From Melastoma dodecandrum (Eukaryota > Streptophyta > Magnoliopsida > Myrtales > Melastomataceae), in NCBI GenBank assembly GCA_029817715.1, contig JARUPY010000313.1:144941-208940 (forward strand): a stretch of 64,000 nucleotides of DNA. The letters run 5' to 3'. How positions within the stretch are numbered: the stretch's first letter is position 1; each line of letters opens with the position of its first letter. The translations under genes were made by a program, and so were the position numbers. Positions 9,101 to 17,770 of the stretch are shown piece after piece. Under the pieces are notes generated by a model. It was not told the origin of the DNA. It made no database searches and was given only the letters and a program-made list of their open reading frames with translations.

Positions 9101-9830
9101 GATCGTCGAGCGGTTGCAGGATGAGGAGCTCGACCGCCAGCATGACGAGCGAGAAGGCGACGCTGTAGCCTATGATCTCCTTGATGGCGAACACGCTGAA
9201 GTAGCGCGAGATGGCGAAGCCGACGCCGTTGGAGAGGCCGAAGAACTCGACGACCAGCACGATCTTCCACACGATGCCGATGCCGGAGCGCGTCGCGGCG
9301 ATCACGAACGGCATCGCCTGCGGCAGCCAGATCTGGCGGAAGCGGGTGGGAAACGAGAATCGGTAGATGTCGGCGATATCGTCGAGGCCGGGGTCGAAGG
9401 CGCGGACGCCGTCGCGCAGGATGATCGTGTTGTTGGGAAACTTCGAGAAGAACACCGCCAGGATGGCCGAGGTGTCGTTGAGGCCGAACCAGATGTAGCA
9501 GAGCGCGGCGATCACCAGCACCGGCGTGTTCATCAGCATGAGCACCCACGGCATGAACGCCTCGTCCGCCCGCCGCGAGCGGCCGAACAGGAAGCCGAGC
9601 CCGCAGCCGATCACCATGGCGATCACGAAGGCGGCGGCGGCACGCCACAGCGTCATGCCGATGTTGAACAGCATGTCGCCGTGCACGAGGTCGGTGCCGA
9701 TGAAGGCCAACACCGCCCACGGCGTCGGCAGGTTGCGCGGGTGCAGCAGGCCGGCGACCAGCCCCCACAGCACGACGAAGGCGGCGATCGAGAGGATGAA
9801 GCGGAAGCCGCGCCCGACGCTGCCGTTCAA
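9069..9830 (-). CDS. ABC transporter permease, SsuC/TauC type
   Basis: A 253-residue inner-membrane permease with about six hydrophobic helices. The cytoplasmic coupling loop (GLDDIADIYRFSFPTRFRQIWLPQAMP) is typical of binding-protein-dependent importers. The start is taken as TTG at 9830, overlapping the stop of the binding-protein gene as TTGA; no ATG fits upstream. It works with the neighbouring ATPase and one or both of the binding proteins upstream. A TTG start with tight overlap points to translational coupling. Confidence 0.85.
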   Translation of the reverse strand: MNGSVGRGFRFILSIAAFVVLWGLVAGLLHPRNLPTPWAVLAFIGTDLVHGDMLFNIGMTLWRAAAAFVIAMVIGCGLGFLFGRSRRADEAFMPWVLMLMNTPVLVIAALCYIWFGLNDTSAILAVFFSKFPNNTIILRDGVRAFDPGLDDIADIYRFSFPTRFRQIWLPQAMPFVIAATRSGIGIVWKIVLVVEFFGLSNGVGFAISRYFSVFAIKEIIGYSVAFSLVMLAVELLILQPLDDHARRWRSAAS

Positions 9831-10843
9831 TTCAGGACCGCCGCGTCGACGTAGAGATCGCTCGGGAGGCTCGTCGCCTCGCCGACCAGCGCGGCGCCGC
9901 CGAGCCCGGCGACGACGGCGAAGAAGGCCTGCGCGTCGGCGATCTCGCTGGCCCGCGGCTTCTTCGGCACGCCGCGCAGATAGGCCTGCTTGAGCGCCGC
10001 GAAGGTCGCCTCGTCGGGCGCCCGCATCAGCGGCCGCAGCGGGTCCCAGGCCTTGGGATCGCTCGCCAGCAGGTCGTTGGCCTGTCGCACCGCCTTGGCG
10101 AAGCCGACGAGCCGCTCCTGCGCGACGCCCGGCTTGAAGAGGAAGCCGCCGATCGCGACGCGGCCGGGCACCCCGAGGCTGGTGACGATCGCCTCGGTAT
10201 CGAGGACGCGGCGGAATCCCCTCGCCTCGAGTCGCGCGGCGTCGCTCCAGAACAAGAGCCCGCAGTCGAGCTCGCCGGCGCCGACCTTGTTGGCGAGCAG
10301 CGGCGGCGCCCCGAAGGCGGGACGCGCCTCCTTGGTCAGATCGAGGCCGGCGCTCTTCAGGGCGTCGGCGCGCAGGATCAGCCAGTTCTTGTCGAGCGGG
10401 CCGCCCGACACGCCGATCGACTTGCCCTTGAGATCGCCGACGCCGCGGATCGGCGAGTCGGCCGGCGCGATGAGCGCCCCTTCCGTCGAGCTGTAGGGCA
10501 GGAACCGCAGCGCCCTGCCCTCCGCCCGGAGCCGCGCGGCGAAGAAGATGTCGTTGATGATCGTGTCGACCGAACCGCCGAGGAAGGCGATCCGCGCGGC
10601 GTCGCTCGACGCGAGCAGCACGGGCGCCACCTCGAAGCCCTGCGCGGTGTCGAACTTGTTGCGGCGAATCGTGTCCATCACCCAATGGACCGTGCCGAAG
10701 GCCAGGGTGCCGACCTTGAAGGAGGTCGCCGGCGCCTCCGCGCGCGCCCGGGCTGTGGCGGCGAGCGCCGCGGCGCCAGCCATGCCGGCGCGCCGGGACA
10801 CGCTGGCCCGGCGACCGGGAGGATGGCTGATCAGGACGGGCAA
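9827..10843 (-). CDS. Periplasmic binding protein of ABC transporter (copy 1)
   Basis: A 338-residue substrate-binding protein of the SsuA/TauA/ThiY fold. The start is uncertain: the frame opens with TTG at 10843, and a GTG at codon 15 would also give a signal peptide (SRRAGMAGAAALAATARARA, Tat-like). The conserved lobes are visible in FLGGSVDTIINDIFFAARLRAEG and KGKSIGVSGGPLDKNW. It is closely related along its length to the next upstream protein, including the tail PKKPRASEIADAQAFF. It is directly coupled to the permease gene, so this copy is the likely cognate binding protein. Confidence 0.88.
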   Translation of the reverse strand: MPVLISHPPGRRASVSRRAGMAGAAALAATARARAEAPATSFKVGTLAFGTVHWVMDTIRRNKFDTAQGFEVAPVLLASSDAARIAFLGGSVDTIINDIFFAARLRAEGRALRFLPYSSTEGALIAPADSPIRGVGDLKGKSIGVSGGPLDKNWLILRADALKSAGLDLTKEARPAFGAPPLLANKVGAGELDCGLLFWSDAARLEARGFRRVLDTEAIVTSLGVPGRVAIGGFLFKPGVAQERLVGFAKAVRQANDLLASDPKAWDPLRPLMRAPDEATFAALKQAYLRGVPKKPRASEIADAQAFFAVVAGLGGAALVGEATSLPSDLYVDAAVLN

Positions 10844-10927
10844 GCTAGCTGGGCCTCGCGACGCGGCACTTCGCCGGTCGGCTTATAGGCCGGAAGGTGA
10901 CGACGGCCCAGCCCCACATGCGCGTGA

Positions 10928-11929
10928 TCAGCCGTAGACGGCGGCGTCCACATAAAGGTCGGCCGGCAGGCTGGTCGCCTCGCCGACGAGGGCCGTGCCG
11001 CCGAGCTTGGCGACGACGTCGAAGAAGGCCTGCGCGTCGGCGATCTCCGCCGCGCGGGGCTTCTTCGGGATGCCGCGCAGGAAGTCGCGTTTCAGCGCCT
11101 CGAAGGTCGCGTCGTCGGGCGCCTGCATCTTCGGCCGCAGCGCATCCCAGGCCTTCGGGTCGCTGGCCAGCAGGTCGTCGGCCTGGCGCACCGCCTTGCC
11201 GAAGGCGGCGAGCGTGGCCTCGGGGACGCCGGGCCGGACGAGGAAGCCGACGAGCGCCACCTTGCCCTTGGCGCCGAGCGAATCAGCCATCTGCTCGACG
11301 TCGAGCACGCGACGGAAGCCCTTGGCCTCGAGCCGCGCGCAGGCGGTCCAGTAGAGGAGACCGCAATCGAGCTCGCCGCTCTCCATCTTGGCGGCGAGCA
11401 GCGGCGGCGCGCCGCAGGCGGGGCGCGCGGCCTTCTGCAGGTCGATGCCCTGCCGCCGCGCCTCGGCGCGCAGAAGCAGCCAGCTCTTGTCGAGCGGGCC
11501 GCCGGCGACGCCGATCGACTTGCCGGCGAGATCGGCCACCGACTTGATCGGCGAGCCGGCCGCGACCATCAGCGCGCCCTCGGTCGTCGAGTAGGGCAAG
11601 TACTGCAGCGCCTTGCCCTCGGCCTTGAGCCGCGCCGCGAACAGGAGGTCCGAGATGATGGCGTCGACGGAGCCCGACAGGAAGGCGATGCGCGCGGCAT
11701 CGTTGGTGGCGAGCGGCACCGCCTCGACCTTGAGGCCGGCCGCGGCGTCGATCCGGTGATCGGTGATCGTCGTCACCTCCCAGTCGCCGGTGCCGAAGGC
11801 GAGCAGCCCGATGCGGAACGGAGCCGCTGCGCGGGCTCGCGCCAGCGGCACGGTTGCGAGGGCGGCCGCGCCGGCGAGGACCGAGCGGCGGGACAAGCGG
11901 GATGATGGGCCGGGATGAAGGGAGGACAT
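10928..11929 (-). CDS. Periplasmic binding protein of ABC transporter (copy 2, paralogue)
   Basis: A 333-residue paralogue of the binding protein immediately downstream, separated by 84 bases. A twin-arginine signal (SRRSVLAGAAALA) precedes a cleavage site near ARA-AA. Shared blocks include AARIAFLSGSVDAIISDLLFAARL and GEATSLPADLYVDAAV. Differences cluster in the substrate-facing region: copy 2 has GDWEVTTITDHRID where copy 1 has VHWVMDTIRRNKFD. This suggests two related ligands served by one permease and ATPase. It is first in the likely operon leading to xoxF. The ligand is unknown. Confidence 0.88.
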   Translation of the reverse strand: MSSLHPGPSSRLSRRSVLAGAAALATVPLARARAAAPFRIGLLAFGTGDWEVTTITDHRIDAAAGLKVEAVPLATNDAARIAFLSGSVDAIISDLLFAARLKAEGKALQYLPYSTTEGALMVAAGSPIKSVADLAGKSIGVAGGPLDKSWLLLRAEARRQGIDLQKAARPACGAPPLLAAKMESGELDCGLLYWTACARLEAKGFRRVLDVEQMADSLGAKGKVALVGFLVRPGVPEATLAAFGKAVRQADDLLASDPKAWDALRPKMQAPDDATFEALKRDFLRGIPKKPRAAEIADAQAFFDVVAKLGGTALVGEATSLPADLYVDAAVYG

Positions 11930-12163
11930 GTCGCGCCGAGCATACCCGAGAGCACGCGGGCGGCAAGGCCAGCTCTCTGGGGAGCGCGGCCGCGCATTCG
12001 TGCGTCGCGGCCGGGCCTGCGAAGGCGTCCACGCTGCGCCGAGATCGTTGCGTCGCGAACGGCTCAGCCGACGAAGAGGTAACCATGCCCGCAGGAACAG
12101 GTGGGACTCGCACCCCTCGTCTTCTACGAAAGGCGTAGGTCAGGCTTCGGGATCGGGTGGCTC

Positions 12164-12418
12164 ATGCAGCGAACGATGGCGGCGGTCGGCCTCGTCTTGC
12201 TGATCGCGTCGGGCTCGGCGTCGGCCGACGAGGTCCGCGACAAGTACCACATCACCGACGCCGAGAAGGTGGCGTGCACGGCGGACGCGATGCGCCTGTG
12301 CAGCGGCGTCTATCCGGACGAGGATGGGCTCGTCGCCTGCATGAAGCAGAACCGCGCCGCCCTCACCACGCTCTGCCGCATCGCCTTCGATGCCGGCATA
12401 AAGCGGCGGCATCTCTAG
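12164..12418 (+). CDS. Small secreted Cys-rich-repeat-like protein
   Basis: An 84-residue protein with a signal peptide (residues 1-22, ending SASA-DE) and four cysteines spaced as in the bacterial cysteine-rich repeat family: VACTADAMRLC and LVACMKQN...TLC. The start ATG is at 12164; the open frame extends left but without a ribosome site, and GGTGG is the only weak one. Similar proteins are common in Rhizobiales and usually uncharacterised. It stands alone between the ABC operon and the convergent GNAT gene. Confidence 0.75.
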   Translation: MQRTMAAVGLVLLIASGSASADEVRDKYHITDAEKVACTADAMRLCSGVYPDEDGLVACMKQNRAALTTLCRIAFDAGIKRRHL

Positions 12419-12430
12419 AGCTGGCCGACT

Positions 12431-13135
12431 TTAACGAGACCCGGCGGCCTGCGCCGCCAGCGGTCGCCGCTGCAGCCCGGCCGCATCGAAGTTCTCCGGC
12501 GCGAGCCACGCCTCGAAGGCGCCGGAGATGCGCGGCCAGTCGCGATCGATGATCGCGTACCAGGCGGTGTCGCGATTGCGGCCCTTGGTGACGACGGCCT
12601 GCCGGAAAATGCCCTCGAAGGTGAAGCCATAGCGCAGCGCGGCGCGGCGCGACGGCGCGTTGAGGCTGTCGCACTTCCATTCGAAGCGGCGATAGCCGAG
12701 CTCGAAGGCGCGGCGCATGAACAGGAAGATGGCCTCGGTGCCGGCGCGCGTCCGCTTGAGACGCGGCGAGAAGTTGATGTGACCGACCTCGACGACCCCG
12801 TTGGCCGGATCGATCCGCATCAGCGCGGCGGAGCCGACGGCGCGCCCTTCTGCATCGAGCACCGCGAAATGCAAGGGGTCGCGCGACAGCGCCTGCGCCG
12901 CGACGAGCGCGCGCAGACCGTCGACGTCGGCGGGGCGCTCGAGCGGCAGGTAGGTCCAGTCGCGCGCGTCGGGCGCGGCGGCGTAGGCGGCGAAGAGATC
13001 GGCGCCGTGGCGCATCGCATCGAGCGGCTCCAGCCGGCAATAGCGCCCGGCGATCGGCGCGCGCGGCGGCGGCGGCGGCGGCGTCCAGCCGGCGAGCGGC
13101 TCGCCGATCTCCTGGCCGTAGGCATCGCGCGCCAT
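12431..13135 (-). CDS. GNAT family N-acetyltransferase
   Basis: A 234-residue acetyltransferase of the RimJ/YjcK type. The acetyl-CoA binding region is seen in KRTRAGTEAIFLFMRRAFELGYRRFEWKC, and NAPSRRAALRYGFTFEG is the usual C-terminal motif. Family members acetylate protein N-termini or small amines; the substrate here is unknown. The start codon overlaps the stop of the heme oxygenase gene (TGATG), so the two are translated together, which is unusual for a heme oxygenase partner. Confidence 0.88.
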   Translation of the reverse strand: MARDAYGQEIGEPLAGWTPPPPPPRAPIAGRYCRLEPLDAMRHGADLFAAYAAAPDARDWTYLPLERPADVDGLRALVAAQALSRDPLHFAVLDAEGRAVGSAALMRIDPANGVVEVGHINFSPRLKRTRAGTEAIFLFMRRAFELGYRRFEWKCDSLNAPSRRAALRYGFTFEGIFRQAVVTKGRNRDTAWYAIIDRDWPRISGAFEAWLAPENFDAAGLQRRPLAAQAAGSR

Positions 13136-13824
13136 CAGCCGGCGACCGCGCGCTGCACGGCCTCGGACACCGCGATGTTGTGGCGGAAGGCGGCGATCGC
13201 CTCGGCGACGAGCCGGGTCGCCTCTGGCGTGCCCGGCGGCATCGTGTCGAGGGCGGCGCGCATCGCGCTCTTCGTCGCCGCGACGTCGGCGAGCGCGGGG
13301 AAGTCGTAGAAGCCGAGCGCCTCGGGCGCAAGGCCGAGCGTGCGCGCCAGGACCGGCTTGAGGATCTGGCCGCCGCTGAGATCGCCGAGGTAGCGCGCAT
13401 AGGCATGCGCGACGAGCGCCGGCGCGTCGTCGGCCGCCGCGGCGATGGCGGCGGCGTAGGCGTCCGCCTCCGGCAGCAGCGCGCAGCGGGTCGCCCAGTC
13501 CGGGCCGGCGAGCGCCGTGAGATCGCGCGTCAGCGCCGGCAGGCGGGCAAGGCCGGGCGCCGCAAAGGCCGCGACAAGCGGCGAGGCGGGAGCTTGCGCC
13601 AGCGCGGCCTCGAGCGCGGCATAGGCGGGGACGAGGTTGCGCAGGAACAACGCGTAGCCGGCGCGCGACGCCCGATTGCGGATGAGGTCGGCGATGAAGC
13701 CGGCCCGCTCGGCCTGGCGATGCACCGCGGCGGTCTCGTCACGCAGGCGTCCGGCGAAGCCGCCGGCGGGCTCGGTGGTGGAATCGGTGGAGGAAGACGC
13801 GTCGTCGAGATGGGTGAGGGTCAT
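13135..13824 (-). CDS. Heme oxygenase (biliverdin-producing)
   Basis: A 229-residue heme oxygenase. The proximal histidine is in the N-terminal helix (ETAAVHRQAE), and the distal helix has the glycine-rich GDLSGGQIL motif of the HmuO/BphO group. It opens heme to biliverdin, iron and CO. In photosynthetic alphaproteobacteria such enzymes usually supply the bilin chromophore of a bacteriophytochrome, but no phytochrome gene is in this window. It follows pufC, separated by the puf terminator. The ATG at 13824 is chosen over an upstream frame extension lacking a signal. Confidence 0.9.
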   Translation of the reverse strand: MTLTHLDDASSSTDSTTEPAGGFAGRLRDETAAVHRQAERAGFIADLIRNRASRAGYALFLRNLVPAYAALEAALAQAPASPLVAAFAAPGLARLPALTRDLTALAGPDWATRCALLPEADAYAAAIAAAADDAPALVAHAYARYLGDLSGGQILKPVLARTLGLAPEALGFYDFPALADVAATKSAMRAALDTMPPGTPEATRLVAEAIAAFRHNIAVSEAVQRAVAG

Positions 13825-13893
13825 TGGGCTCCGGCCGGCCTGCAGCCGGTGACGGATACGCGGCGCGGGCGGAGCCGTAAAGCACACGCAAGA

Positions 13894-13921
13894 AGGGCCC
13901 CGGTCAAACGACCGAGGCCCT
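13894..13921 (-). terminator. Terminator of the puf operon
   Basis: On the - strand, AGGGCC and GGCCCT enclose CGGTC / GACCG with one mismatch and a four-base loop, followed by TCTTG. It lies 21 bases after the pufC stop and before heme oxygenase. Strong stem, weak U-run. Confidence 0.7.
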
Positions 13922-13942
13922 GCTTGCGACGTGCTTGTTCTG

Positions 13943-15037
13943 CTACTTGCCCGGCTCCGGCGCGGCGGGTGCCGCAGGAGCCGGCGCCGCCGGGGCAGGC
14001 GCAGGGGCCGGCGTGCCGGCGCCAGCGCTCGAGGCGTCCGCCGTCGTCTCGAGCTCCTGGAACTTGTCCGCCAGCTTGGCGCCGAGCAGCGGCTTGTAGG
14101 CGCCCTGGTGGCAGGTCATGCAGTTCACCTTGGCGACGTCGCCTTCAGGCCCGAGCCGGTACTTCGGGAACGTGTCCTTCAGGCTGCCGAGGTAGTTGAC
14201 GTTGAGGTCGCGCACCATGCGGATGCCGTACCAGGCCGTCGCCCGCTGCGGCGAGCTCTGGTCCCACGCCGCGAAGGAGCGGGTGTTGTGGCAGAACGTG
14301 CAGTTGACGCCCAGCGCGTTGGAGAAGGCCATCATCAGCGAGTAGGTGTACTCGGCCGACTGGATGCCCTGCTTGTTCTCGCCCGTCGGCAGCGCCGCGC
14401 TGGAGTTGACGCGGATGTTGGCCGCGTTGGCGAGGAACGGCGTGTACGGATTCGCCGGCAGCGAGCTGTCGCCCCCCACCGTCGACACGGTGCCGAAGCC
14501 CATCGCCGGGGTCTTGGTGTCGAACCAGATGTAGGTCGGCACCGGCTGGCCGCGGTGGCAGGTGTAGCAGACGACGCCGGTCTGGCCGACGTGCTTCTTC
14601 CAGTCGACGTTGATGTGACGGGTCATCTGCAGCATGCGCCGCGCGACGCGCTTGGTGTAGAGCGCGTCGGAGGCGAAGTTGCCGCTGGCGCCGTGGCAAT
14701 AGGCGCAGCTCTGCGTCGGCGCGACCCACGAGGCCATCGAGGCCATGATGCGGCCGAACTCGGCGACGTCGACGTCGCCGAGCACCTTGAGGTTCTTGTA
14801 GACCGTCGAGGCCTTGGTGCCGATCGGCGACGAGGCCGGGATGATGGCCGGCACCTTGTTCGACGCTTCCGCCGCGGTGATCTCGGCGCGGTGGTAGACG
14901 AGATCCATGCCCGTGCCGCGATAGCCGTGCTGGATGCTCTCCGTCCGCGGCGCCTGGAAGGTGCCGAAGACGATGAAGGCGAAAGCGATCGTCGTGACGG
15001 CGAGGCCGATGATCGTGCCGATGCCGAGCTTCTTCAT
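13943..15037 (-). CDS. pufC: PufC, tetraheme cytochrome of the reaction centre
   Basis: A 364-residue cytochrome that re-reduces the photo-oxidised special pair. Four c-type heme motifs are present in order: CAYCH, CYTCH, CTFCH and CMTCH. The N-terminus is a hydrophobic anchor (residues 5-27). No lipobox cysteine is seen, so it is probably held by an uncleaved helix rather than lipid. The C-terminus is a low-complexity Ala/Pro tail of about 30 residues. The start lies one base after the pufM stop. It is the last gene of the pufQBALMC operon. Confidence 0.97.
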   Translation of the reverse strand: MKKLGIGTIIGLAVTTIAFAFIVFGTFQAPRTESIQHGYRGTGMDLVYHRAEITAAEASNKVPAIIPASSPIGTKASTVYKNLKVLGDVDVAEFGRIMASMASWVAPTQSCAYCHGASGNFASDALYTKRVARRMLQMTRHINVDWKKHVGQTGVVCYTCHRGQPVPTYIWFDTKTPAMGFGTVSTVGGDSSLPANPYTPFLANAANIRVNSSAALPTGENKQGIQSAEYTYSLMMAFSNALGVNCTFCHNTRSFAAWDQSSPQRATAWYGIRMVRDLNVNYLGSLKDTFPKYRLGPEGDVAKVNCMTCHQGAYKPLLGAKLADKFQELETTADASSAGAGTPAPAPAPAAPAPAAPAAPEPGK

Positions 15038-15038
15038 C

Positions 15039-16019
15039 TCACTGCACTCCCGCCTTCAGCGCCGGATCGACGACCACCGGCCCGACCTGCGGGTAGTGGG
15101 GCGCCACACCGTGCTTGACCGCCCAGAGGTACCAGTTGTCGACCGCCGTGCCGGTGAGCAGGATGCCGATGCCGCCGACGAGCGGGGTCAGCACCGCGAA
15201 CCACCACGCCCAGCGGTGGATCGATTCCATCGTGGCGTTGAAGCCCATCGTCCAGCGCCAGAACAAAGCCGCGCGCTCCGAGGCCGTGCCGCGGTCGACG
15301 ATCTGCTCGATCTCGCGCTCGCCGCCGAGGCGGCTGACGGCGAGGATCGTCGCGCCGTGCATGGCGAAGAGCAGCGTCGACCCGTAGAGGAACGCGATCG
15401 AGAGCATGTGGAAGGGATTGTAGAAGAGGTTGCCGTAGCGCAGCGAGAAGGCCGCGGTCCAGTCGAGGTGCGGGAAGATGCCGAACGGCACCGCCTCGCC
15501 CCAGCTGCCCATGAGCAGCGGCCGGATGAAGCCGAGCACGAGGAACAGCCAGATCGCCGAGAGGAACGCCCAGGCCGCGTGCGTGCCCATGCCGAGCGAC
15601 TTGGCGCGGCGATAGATGCGCAGCCACCACAGCAGCACCGAGGTCGTGAGGAAGAAGCCGGCGATCTGCCACCAGCCGCCCTGGTCGAGCGGGCAGATCA
15701 TGCACAGGCCGAGCCCCGGCGGCGGCGGCTCGAGCTTGAGCCAGAACAGCTGGCGGACGAACTGGACCGGATTCCAGTTCACCGAGGCCCACATGTTGAG
15801 GCCGATGACCTCGAAGGCGAGGACGCCGAAGAGGATCGACGCGGTGCCGAGGAAGCCGAGGTAGACGGGGCCGACCTGCGCGTCGCCGACGACGCCGGCC
15901 CAGTAGGAGAAGAACGGCTTGCCGAGGCGATCGCGGTTCTCGACCGGCGAGAGCGGGATGCCCGGATAGAGCGGGCCGCGGACCTGAACCTGCGTGAAGA
16001 TGTTCTGGTACTCAGGCAT
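15039..16019 (-). CDS. pufM: PufM, photosynthetic reaction centre M subunit
   Basis: A 326-residue integral membrane protein with five transmembrane helices that binds bacteriochlorophyll, bacteriopheophytin, quinone and iron with PufL. Typical segments are [49 protein letters not shown] (special-pair histidine) and [29 protein letters not shown] sits upstream of the ATG. The gene follows pufL by 11 bases. Length is normal for the family. Confidence 0.98.
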   Translation of the reverse strand: MPEYQNIFTQVQVRGPLYPGIPLSPVENRDRLGKPFFSYWAGVVGDAQVGPVYLGFLGTASILFGVLAFEVIGLNMWASVNWNPVQFVRQLFWLKLEPPPPGLGLCMICPLDQGGWWQIAGFFLTTSVLLWWLRIYRRAKSLGMGTHAAWAFLSAIWLFLVLGFIRPLLMGSWGEAVPFGIFPHLDWTAAFSLRYGNLFYNPFHMLSIAFLYGSTLLFAMHGATILAVSRLGGEREIEQIVDRGTASERAALFWRWTMGFNATMESIHRWAWWFAVLTPLVGGIGILLTGTAVDNWYLWAVKHGVAPHYPQVGPVVVDPALKAGVQ

Positions 16020-16030
16020 GACAATCTCCC

Positions 16031-16855
16031 TCAGCGCCAGATCGGCAGGTTGAGCCACCAGTTCCACCACTCCGGCCAGCCCTTCGACCAGAACGGACCG
16101 GAGATGATGATGCAGACGGCGCTCCAGAAGCCCGCCGACAGCGCCAGGAACAGGCCGAGGCGATGGATGCCGATCGTGCCGATCGACCAGCCGATGTAGT
16201 CGCGGAACACCGTGTTCTCGTGCTCCGGCGTCTTCACGCGCTGGCCCTTCTGCGGGTTGGTCGCGGAGAGGACCAGCGAGCCGTGCAGCGACAGCGCCAG
16301 CGTCGTGGCGAAGAAGAAGGTGATCGCCAGCATGTGCGCGGGATTGTAGTGGAAGTGCAGGTACTGGTAGCCGGTGTTCGACACCCAATCGAGGTGCGAC
16401 AGGATCCCGTAGGGGAAGCCGAAGCCCCAGGAGCCGAGCAGGATCGGTCGTATGACCTCCAACGAGACATAGGCGAAGATCGCCACCGCGAAGGCGAACG
16501 GCACGTGCAGGCCGATGCCGAGCTTGCGGCAGATCTCGACCTCGCGCAGCGCCCAGGAGCAGAAGGCGCCGATCGCGCAGATGGTGATGAGCTGCCAGAG
16601 GCCGCCTTCCTTCAGCGGCGCCAGCGCCAGGCCGTAGGAGATGTCGGGCGGCGCGATCGAGATCTGCCAGATGTTCCAGGTCGGTCCGAGCGACGCGCCG
16701 TAGACGATCAGCGCCGTGCCGACGAAGGAGAAGAAGATCGTCGTGATCCCGAAGAAGCCGACGAAGAACGGTCCGACCCAGAAGTCGAAGAGGTCGCCGC
16801 CGATGAGCGTGCCACCCGGCACGCGGTATTTCCGCTCGAAAGATAGCATCGCCAT
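16031..16855 (-). CDS. pufL: PufL, photosynthetic reaction centre L subunit
   Basis: A 274-residue reaction-centre subunit with five transmembrane helices. [17 protein letters not shown] is the conserved N-terminus, and the ATG at 16855 is preceded by GGGAGG. The histidine-bearing helices are recognisable in [25 protein letters not shown] (special-pair ligand) and [15 protein letters not shown] (iron and accessory region). It is separated from pufA by 111 bases holding a strong hairpin. Confidence 0.98.
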   Translation of the reverse strand: MAMLSFERKYRVPGGTLIGGDLFDFWVGPFFVGFFGITTIFFSFVGTALIVYGASLGPTWNIWQISIAPPDISYGLALAPLKEGGLWQLITICAIGAFCSWALREVEICRKLGIGLHVPFAFAVAIFAYVSLEVIRPILLGSWGFGFPYGILSHLDWVSNTGYQYLHFHYNPAHMLAITFFFATTLALSLHGSLVLSATNPQKGQRVKTPEHENTVFRDYIGWSIGTIGIHRLGLFLALSAGFWSAVCIIISGPFWSKGWPEWWNWWLNLPIWR

Positions 16856-16896
16856 GATCAGAAACCTCCCGCGCGTCACCGTCTGTCGTTATCGAG

Positions 16897-16926
16897 GGCG
16901 GCCCGGCCCGGAAGACCGGCGCCGCC
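16897..16926 (-). promoter_or_regulatory. Intercistronic hairpin between pufA and pufL
   Basis: Stem GGCGGC (16897-16902) / GCCGCC (16921-16926), continued by an inner CCGG / CCGG pair (one bulged base) and a nine-base loop. In Rhodobacter, hairpins at this place protect the pufBA segment from 3' exonucleases and give more LH1 than reaction centre. The same role is likely here. Confidence 0.75.
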
Positions 16927-16966
16927 ATCGATCGTCGTGTGACCCTTCAAGTGCTCCCTTGTCCGC

Positions 16967-17158
16967 CTACTTGGCGGGCGAAGGCATGGGCGACATCTCG
17001 CTCGCCGCCGAAGCCGTCTTCGCATGCGGCCCTTCGAGCCAGTTGAAGCGGTCCGTCGAGAGCAGGATGAAGTGGATCAGAAGTGCCAGCCCGAACAGAA
17101 ACGTGAACAGAGCGATCAGCGTCCTGCGGGGATCAAAGAGCAGCCAAACACGCCACAT
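16967..17158 (-). CDS. pufA: PufA, LH1 antenna alpha polypeptide
   Basis: A 63-residue single-helix antenna protein. [14 protein letters not shown] is the standard LH1 alpha N-terminus, and the bacteriochlorophyll-binding histidine is in [24 protein letters not shown] precedes the ATG. A 20-residue Ala/Ser/Pro-rich tail follows, as in many LH1 alpha chains. It lies 11 bases downstream of pufB. Confidence 0.97.
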   Translation of the reverse strand: MWRVWLLFDPRRTLIALFTFLFGLALLIHFILLSTDRFNWLEGPHAKTASAASEMSPMPSPAK

Positions 17159-17169
17159 GTCCGTTCTCC

Positions 17170-17391
17170 TTAGGTGAGCGCGGTGAAGGCGTGATGGAGG
17201 AAGTCCATCCCGGTCTTGTAGCCTGCCGGCGTCGACGGCAGCCACGGGCGCCAGATGTAGACCAGAACATGCGCGACGACCGCCACCGCCGTGAAGGCGA
17301 GGAAACTCGTCATGAAGATCTGGTGGAATTCCCGAGCCTCTGGCTCGGTCATGCCCGATATTGAGACGTCGCGTCCCGGGACATCAGCCAT
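17170..17391 (-). CDS. pufB: PufB, LH1 antenna beta polypeptide
   Basis: A 73-residue LH1 beta chain. The motif [35 protein letters not shown] carries the two conserved histidines, the second binding bacteriochlorophyll, and the C-terminal WRPWLP signature. AGGAGG is perfectly placed before the ATG. A 126-base gap separates it from pufQ. Confidence 0.97.
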   Translation of the reverse strand: MADVPGRDVSISGMTEPEAREFHQIFMTSFLAFTAVAVVAHVLVYIWRPWLPSTPAGYKTGMDFLHHAFTALT

Positions 17392-17517
17392 GCTACCCTC
17401 CTTTCTGTTGGCCTTGCGGCCGTTACCGCGCAGATCCTGGCGGCGGGATCGTCGCGGCGGCGTACCGCAGCGACGGCTTATGCGCCCGGGGACCCGGACG
17501 AATGGTGCGACGCAAAA

Positions 17518-17739
17518 CTAGCCCCAGAAGGCCAGCTGCGCCGTCGTGCCGGCACCGGCGACGGCGTCGGCGAAGATCGAGCGGTGGGGCGCGTCGCCCC
17601 GCCAATAGGCGGGGAACAGCCGCGCCGTGAGCGCGATCGGCAGGTAGATCGCGAACGAGAGCGCGAAGATCGTCTTGAACTGGAAACCGTCCCAGTCGCG
17701 GGCGGGGCCGGTTGGCGCGGCGAGGTGACGAACAGTCAT
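17518..17739 (-). CDS. pufQ: PufQ, bacteriochlorophyll-synthesis regulator of the puf operon
   Basis: A 73-residue protein with one hydrophobic helix (FQFKTIFALSFAIYLPIALTARL), in the pufQ position between bchZ and pufB. AGGAGG precedes the ATG at 17739. PufQ stimulates bacteriochlorophyll formation in Rhodobacter. Sequence similarity in this family is weak, so the call rests on position, size and the helix pattern. Confidence 0.85.
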   Translation of the reverse strand: MTVRHLAAPTGPARDWDGFQFKTIFALSFAIYLPIALTARLFPAYWRGDAPHRSIFADAVAGAGTTAQLAFWG

Positions 17740-17770
17740 TGCGATCCTCCTGGTGCGTTGCAGATCGGGG

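Noticed and set aside
12085..12160. A tRNA-like stretch on the - strand, with GGGTGCGAGTCCC resembling a T arm and a CTACG/CGTAG stem.
   Set aside because: The stems do not fit: the T-loop lacks TTC, the candidate anticodon loop is five bases, and no acceptor stem can be paired. At most a remnant.
12164..12418. Lanmodulin-like lanthanide-binding protein near xoxF.
   Set aside because: The small secreted protein has cysteine repeats but no EF-hand loops (no D-P-D-x-D-G series repeated), so it is not lanmodulin.
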